Source of the DNA: Streptomyces broussonetiae
Lineage (GTDB): Bacteria > Actinomycetota > Actinomycetes > Streptomycetales > Streptomycetaceae
Assembly (NCBI RefSeq): GCF_009796285.1
Contig: NZ_CP047020.1
Coordinates: 3,968,001-4,032,000, forward strand
DNA length: 64,000 nt
Reading direction: 5' to 3'
Positions within the stretch are counted from its first letter, which is position 1. Each line of letters opens with the position of its first letter. Below the pieces are notes generated by a model. That model did not search any database. It saw only the letters and a program-made list of their open reading frames with translations, and was not told the origin of the DNA. Shown piece by piece: positions 60,801 to 64,000 of this stretch. The translations under genes were made by a program, and so were the position numbers.

Positions 60801-62823
60801 CGGTCCAGGTGGCGGCGAAGGCCTCCTGGAAGCGCTCACGGGCGTCGTCGCCGAGGTGCTCCACACCACCGACCGCCGTCGGCACGCGCAGACCGAAGTC
60901 GTAGACCCAGGCGGTGGTGCGGTCCGAGCAGCGCAGCTCGTACGGCCGCTCGTCGGTGACCTCGACGCCGAGGCGGCTGAGCACCGGCAGCACCTGCGAG
61001 AGGGAGACCGAGCCGCCCTTCTGGTAGATCTTGAACCTGCGCTCCTGGGGACCCGCGCCCACCGGCTCGTACAGGCTCAGGCTGAAGGTCTTGTCCTCGC
61101 TGAGCTGCTCGAGGTGGACCAGGTCGGCGACCGCGGCGCGCGGGGTGTGGTCGGCCTTGTAGCCCTCGGGGAAGGCGTGGCCGTAACGGCGCAGCACCTC
61201 GGCCGCGTGCTCCTCGCCGCACTCGGCGGTCAGCGCCTCGGCGAACGCGTCGGCCCAGGAGCGGGCGGCCTCGACCAGGCGGGCCTCGATGCGCTCCTTG
61301 TCGGAGTCCGACAGCTCGGGCAGCACGGTGCCCGGCGCGACGCGGACGACGAAGTGCAGCCGGGACAGGATCGACTCGGTGTTCCAGGCGGTGAAGTCGA
61401 CGCTGCCGCCGCCCAGCTCCTCCTTCAGGATGTCGATGATCCGCAGCCGGACGCCGGTGGTGTAGCGGTCGCGCGGGAGGTAGACGAGCGCCGAGTAGTA
61501 GCGCCCGTACTCGTCCTGGCGCAGGTACAGCCGCAGCCGACGGCGCTCCTGCAGGTAGAGCACGCTCGTGGCGATGGTCTGCAGTTCGGCGGCGGGCGTC
61601 TGGAACAGCTCGTCGCGCGGGTAGGTCTCCAGGATCTGCAGCAGGTCACGGCCGTCGTGGCTGTTGGGCGAGAAGCCGGCCCGGCGCAGCACCTCGTCGA
61701 CCTTGCGGCGGATGACCGGGACGCGGCGCACCGACTCGGTGTACGCGGCGGAGGAGAACAGTCCGAGGAAGCGGCGCTCGCCGACGACGTTCCCGTCCGC
61801 GTCGAACTTCTTGACGCCGACGTAGTCGAGGTACGACGGCCGGTGCACGGTGGCCCGGCTGTTCGCCTTGGTCAGCACCAGCAGCTTGTGCTCACGGGCC
61901 TTGGCGCGGGCGTCCGCCGGCAGCCGCTCGAAGGAGGGGCTGACCGGGTGCTGGTCGTCCTTGGCGTGCTGCGGGTCGGAGCGCAGGATGCCGAGGCCGG
62001 TGCCGGGCACGGCGGCGAGCGTGTCGTCGTCGCGCAGCTGGTACTCGCGGAAGCCAAGGAAGGTGAAGTGGTCGTCCGACAGCCAGCGCAGCAGCTCGCG
62101 GGCCTCTTCGACGTCGGCCTTGGCCAGGTCGCCCGGGGCGGGCTCGCTCGGCAGCTCGTCGGCGACCCGGGTCGCCGTGGCGCGCATCTTCTCCCAGTCC
62201 TCGACGGCCTCACGGACGTCGGACAGGACGCGCAGCAGATCGGCGGTGATCTGCTTGAGGTCGGCGCGGTCGGTCTCCCGGTCGATCTCCACGTGGATCC
62301 ACGACTCGAAGTGCGCGTCGTGCGGGAGGCCACCGCCGGGCGAAACCGGCAGGACCTCGATCAGCTTGCCGGTGACATCGCGCCGCACGACGATCTGCGG
62401 GTGGATGACGACGTGGATGCCCCGGCCCTGCCGCGTCAGCTCGTTGGTGACGGAGTCGACCAGGAAGGGCATGTCGTCGGTGACGACTTCCACGACGGTG
62501 TGGCTGCAGGTCCACCCGTTCTCTTCCACGGTCGGGGTGTGGACCCGGACGTTCGCCGTGCCCTGCGGGCGGTTCTCGGCGAGGCGGTAGTGCGAGACCG
62601 CGGCACCGAAGACGTCGACCGGGTCGCGGTCGGCGAGGTCTTCCGGGGCGGTGTGCAGGTAGTAGCGCTGGAGGAACGCGAGCACGGACTCACTGTCCGG
62701 GATGTCCGGGGAGCCCTCGCCCGCGGTCCCGGTCGGTAGGTGCCCCCCGACCGGGCTGTTCTCAGCTACCCGGGCGGCCCTCTCGAGCAACTCGGCCTTG
62801 GCTTCGTCCAGCTTGGTCTGCAT
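57886..62823 (-). CDS. gdhB: NAD-specific glutamate dehydrogenase, large (180-kDa) class
   Basis: A 1645-residue enzyme oxidising glutamate to 2-oxoglutarate and ammonia. It is the class first described in Streptomyces clavuligerus. The N-terminal ~700 residues hold ACT-like regulatory repeats (WTCSHTVVEVVTDDMPFLVDSVTNEL). The catalytic core shows IWVYSPRVEGVHLRFGKVARGGLRWSDR-type sequence, the Lys motif VGAKGGFVAKQLP, and VVGIGDMSGDVFGNGML in the dinucleotide fold. The long C-terminal region is family-specific. Size is normal. It stands alone with its own terminator and a ~670-base upstream gap. The gene symbol is by analogy with S. coelicolor. Confidence 0.96.
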   Translation of the reverse strand: MQTKLDEAKAELLERAARVAENSPVGGHLPTGTAGEGSPDIPDSESVLAFLQRYYLHTAPEDLADRDPVDVFGAAVSHYRLAENRPQGTANVRVHTPTVEENGWTCSHTVVEVVTDDMPFLVDSVTNELTRQGRGIHVVIHPQIVVRRDVTGKLIEVLPVSPGGGLPHDAHFESWIHVEIDRETDRADLKQITADLLRVLSDVREAVEDWEKMRATATRVADELPSEPAPGDLAKADVEEARELLRWLSDDHFTFLGFREYQLRDDDTLAAVPGTGLGILRSDPQHAKDDQHPVSPSFERLPADARAKAREHKLLVLTKANSRATVHRPSYLDYVGVKKFDADGNVVGERRFLGLFSSAAYTESVRRVPVIRRKVDEVLRRAGFSPNSHDGRDLLQILETYPRDELFQTPAAELQTIATSVLYLQERRRLRLYLRQDEYGRYYSALVYLPRDRYTTGVRLRIIDILKEELGGGSVDFTAWNTESILSRLHFVVRVAPGTVLPELSDSDKERIEARLVEAARSWADAFAEALTAECGEEHAAEVLRRYGHAFPEGYKADHTPRAAVADLVHLEQLSEDKTFSLSLYEPVGAGPQERRFKIYQKGGSVSLSQVLPVLSRLGVEVTDERPYELRCSDRTTAWVYDFGLRVPTAVGGVEHLGDDARERFQEAFAATWTGKAENDGFNSLVLSAGLSWRQAMVLRAYAKYLRQAGSTFSQDYMEDTLRNNVHTTRLLVSLFEARMSPDRQKAGLEITDALLEELDAALDQVASLDEDRILRSFLTVIKATLRTNFFQQTADGAPHDYVSMKFDPQAIPDLPAPRPAYEIWVYSPRVEGVHLRFGKVARGGLRWSDRREDFRTEILGLVKAQMVKNTVIVPVGAKGGFVAKQLPDPGVDRDAWLAEGIASYKTFISALLDITDNMVAGEVVPPQDVVRHDGDDTYLVVAADKGTATFSDIANGVAEKYNFWLGDAFASGGSAGYDHKGMGITARGAWESVKRHFRELGVDTQSEDFTVVGIGDMSGDVFGNGMLLSEHIRLVAAFDHRHIFIDPTPDAETSYAERRRLFELPRSSWADYNTELLSAGGGIFPRSAKSIPVNAHIREALGIEDKVTKMTPADLMKTILHAPVDLLWNGGIGTYVKSSAESNADVGDKANDAIRVDGKDLRVKVVGEGGNLGLTQLGRIEFALHGGKINTDAIDNSAGVDTSDHEVNIKILLNGLVADGDMTVKQRNKLLAEMTDEVGALVLRNNYAQNTALANALFQANAMLHAQQRFLRHLVREGHLDRALEFLPTDRQIRERISQSQGLTSPETAVVLAYTKITVAEELLQTSLPDDPYLRSLLHAYFPTALRERFADAIDNHPLRREITMTVLVNDTVNTGGTTYLHRLREETGASLEEIVRAQTAARTIFCSAPVWDAVEALDNRVDAAVQTRIRLHSRRLVERGTRWLLNNRPQPLQLAETVEFFAERVERVWQELPKLLRGADLEWYQHVYEELSESGVPDELASRVSGFSSAFPALDIVSVADRTGKEPLDVAEVYYDLADRLSITQLMDRISDLPRNDRWQSMARASIREDLYAAHAALTSDVLAAGNGTSTPEQRFKAWEQKNAAILSRARTTLEEIRSSDSFDLANLSVAMRTMRTLLRTHS

Positions 62824-63493
62824 TGTCCTCTGGCTCCTGTCGCGCGCCGTTGCGTGACGTAGAAGGAAATACGGTCTCTTTCCCTCCGGCTCGACGCCAC
62901 GGCCCGGGGTTTCCGGGCCGCTTAGACGCTATGCCGCGAGGTGAGATGAGCGGGGGGAATTCAGCCATTTTCGATGCACCCGCCGGATGTGACGCTGCTC
63001 TCGGCATCGCCGTGTCCCGGGCTGCTCTCGGCGTCCCCGGAGCCCCTTCGGCCCCGTCCCGCCCGCGAAGACCAGCGACCGCCGCCCGGTCACGGAGGTG
63101 TTCCGTGCAACCCGGGCGCAGGGCAGGGACACGATCGTCCCCGCGAGATATCGCGCTGATCACGCCACAAGGCTATCGCTCCTCACCCGGGGCCCGTCAT
63201 GAGCCGTATGTGTACAAAACAGGGGGGTGAAGTTTGACGTTCTGCACAGGGGCGGGACGGGGGTGCATGACGTATCCGGCCAGAGCCGGTTCCGGCTGTC
63301 GGCGGGGCGGGGGCCCTGCGGGTGTGCGCCGAGTCCGCGTGGCGCTACTCCGGGTAGGCGGGGGCCTGTCCGGGTAGGTGTCAGGTCTGCCGGATCTGGC
63401 CCGGTCCATGAGGTCTGTCAGATCTGTCGGGTCGCGCCGCGAGATCCCCGACCGCAACCTGAAAGCGCACCCTGCCTGCCCGGAGGAGCCGAC
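62824..63493. other. Intergenic region between gdhB and the DJ-1/PfpI gene
   Basis: A 670-base gap with divergent promoters at its two ends. Open frames on both strands give only Arg/Pro/Ala-rich shadow translations. I see a repeated CCGGGTAGG motif (about 63352 and 63370) and GTCAGATCTGTCGGG/GTCAGGTCTGCCGG near-repeats around 63388-63432, of unknown meaning. No RNA gene or mobile element is evident. Confidence 0.5.
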
Positions 63494-64000
63494 ATGCCCA
63501 CGAAGATCCTGATCGTCACCGGCGACGCAGCGGAGTCCCTGGAAGTCCTCTACCCGTATCAGCGCCTGCTCGAGGAAGGCTACGAGGTCCACATCGCGGC
63601 CCCTTCCCGCAAGACCCTACGCTTCGTCGTCCATGACTTCGAGCCCGGCTACGACACGTACACCGAGAAGCCCGGCTACACCTGGCCCGCCGACCTGGCC
63701 TTCGCCGACGTCGACCCCGGCGCGTACGCCGCCGTCGTCATCCCCGGCGGCCGGGCCCCCGAGTACCTGCGCAACGATCCCGAACTCCGCAAGATCCTCA
63801 AGGCCTTCTTCGACGCCGACAAGCCCGTCGCCCAGATCTGCCACGGTCCCCTGCTCACCGCGGCGATCGACACCCTGCGCGGCCGACGGGTCACGGCGTA
63901 TCCCGCCCTCGAGCCGGACATGCAGGCGGCCGGAGCGGGCTTCCAGGACTCCGAAGCGGTGGTCGACGGCACCCTGGTCTCCTCCCGGGCCTGGCCCGAC
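63494..64000 (+). CDS. DJ-1/PfpI-family protein (partial, runs off window)
   Basis: The first 169 residues of a DJ-1/PfpI-fold protein, open to the window end. The start has GGAGGAG upstream. The fold is seen in KILIVTGDAAESLEVLYPYQRLLEEG, VVIPGGRAPEYLRND and the nucleophile-elbow Cys in VAQICHGPLLTA. DVDPGAYAAVVIPGG carries the conserved acid-side loop. Members act as glyoxalase/deglycase, amidase or protease-like enzymes, and the subfamily cannot be decided from this fragment. Confidence 0.9.
   Translation, partial: MPTKILIVTGDAAESLEVLYPYQRLLEEGYEVHIAAPSRKTLRFVVHDFEPGYDTYTEKPGYTWPADLAFADVDPGAYAAVVIPGGRAPEYLRNDPELRKILKAFFDADKPVAQICHGPLLTAAIDTLRGRRVTAYPALEPDMQAAGAGFQDSEAVVDGTLVSSRAWPD

Noticed and set aside
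57514..62739. A 1741-codon frame antisense to the glutamate dehydrogenase
   Set aside because: Mirror-image shadow (Val/Gln/Arg-rich) of a strongly conserved enzyme; no recognisable domain.
62823..63230. Small proteins in the gdhB-PfpI gap
   Set aside because: No ribosome site, low-complexity Arg/Pro translation, and the frames overlap the expected gdhB promoter.

Overview
The window is high-GC actinobacterial DNA and reads as a Streptomyces chromosome. The evidence is GC-rich third codon positions, GTG and TTG starts, a tmRNA tag ending ALAA, a LAETG cell-wall sorting signal, a 180-kDa NAD-glutamate dehydrogenase and several teichoic-acid polymerase paralogues. From memory (not searched here), the gene order resembles the S. 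coelicolor block from sigU/rsuA through nnaR-narK, ftsEX, smpB, prfB, pkaA/pkaB and ohrA/ohrR to the large glutamate dehydrogenase. That block is interrupted here by accessory genes.

Layout. 0.2-2.5 kb: ECF sigma factor and membrane anti-sigma factor (sigU/rsuA-like), then a CGNR zinc-finger regulator. 2.7-5.3 kb: HemD-fused regulator NnaR and the nitrate/nitrite transporter NarK, with a GlnR/NnaR-like box upstream. 5.5-11 kb: a CitA/DcuS-type two-component system divergent from a taurine/nitrate-type ABC importer. 11-15.8 kb: an accessory island with a LysR regulator, an MFS transporter, two cytochrome P450s and, unannotated by size-limited gene callers, a 26-residue precursor peptide ending in AWYFWY. 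15.8-22.8 kb: conserved core genes ssrA (tmRNA), smpB, an S41 protease, ftsX, ftsE, a small zinc-ribbon membrane protein, a repetitive LAETG-anchored protein and prfB. 22.9-30 kb: two Ser/Thr kinases divergent from a giant FHA-FtsK-like protein. 30-33.8 kb: a sugar ABC importer whose first permease carries an unusual extra domain. 34-57.8 kb: a cell-wall glycopolymer region with four CDP-glycerol-type polymerases, two further GT2 enzymes, GT87 and frameshifted GT39-like membrane glycosyltransferases, GalE, a TagGH-like exporter and GtrA. Embedded in it are ohrA/ohrR, a TetR gene and a decayed ADP-ribosylglycohydrolase. 57.9-64 kb: NAD-glutamate dehydrogenase, then a DJ-1/PfpI gene cut by the window end.

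Main discovery. The peptide at 15617-15697 (minus) matches the architecture of atropopeptide RiPPs. Tryptorubin A derives from an AWYIWY core, and here the core is AWYFWY. It is followed by a divergent P450 without the usual I-helix oxygen-activation motif (candidate aromatic cross-linking enzyme). A second, conventional P450 is translationally coupled to it. An MFS exporter and LysR regulator lie just beyond. The product would be a small, heavily cross-linked hexapeptide, possibly further oxidised.

Limits. No searches or alignments could be run. Family assignments rest on motifs read by eye, promoters are mostly not called, and gene symbols taken from S. coelicolor are by recollection of synteny.
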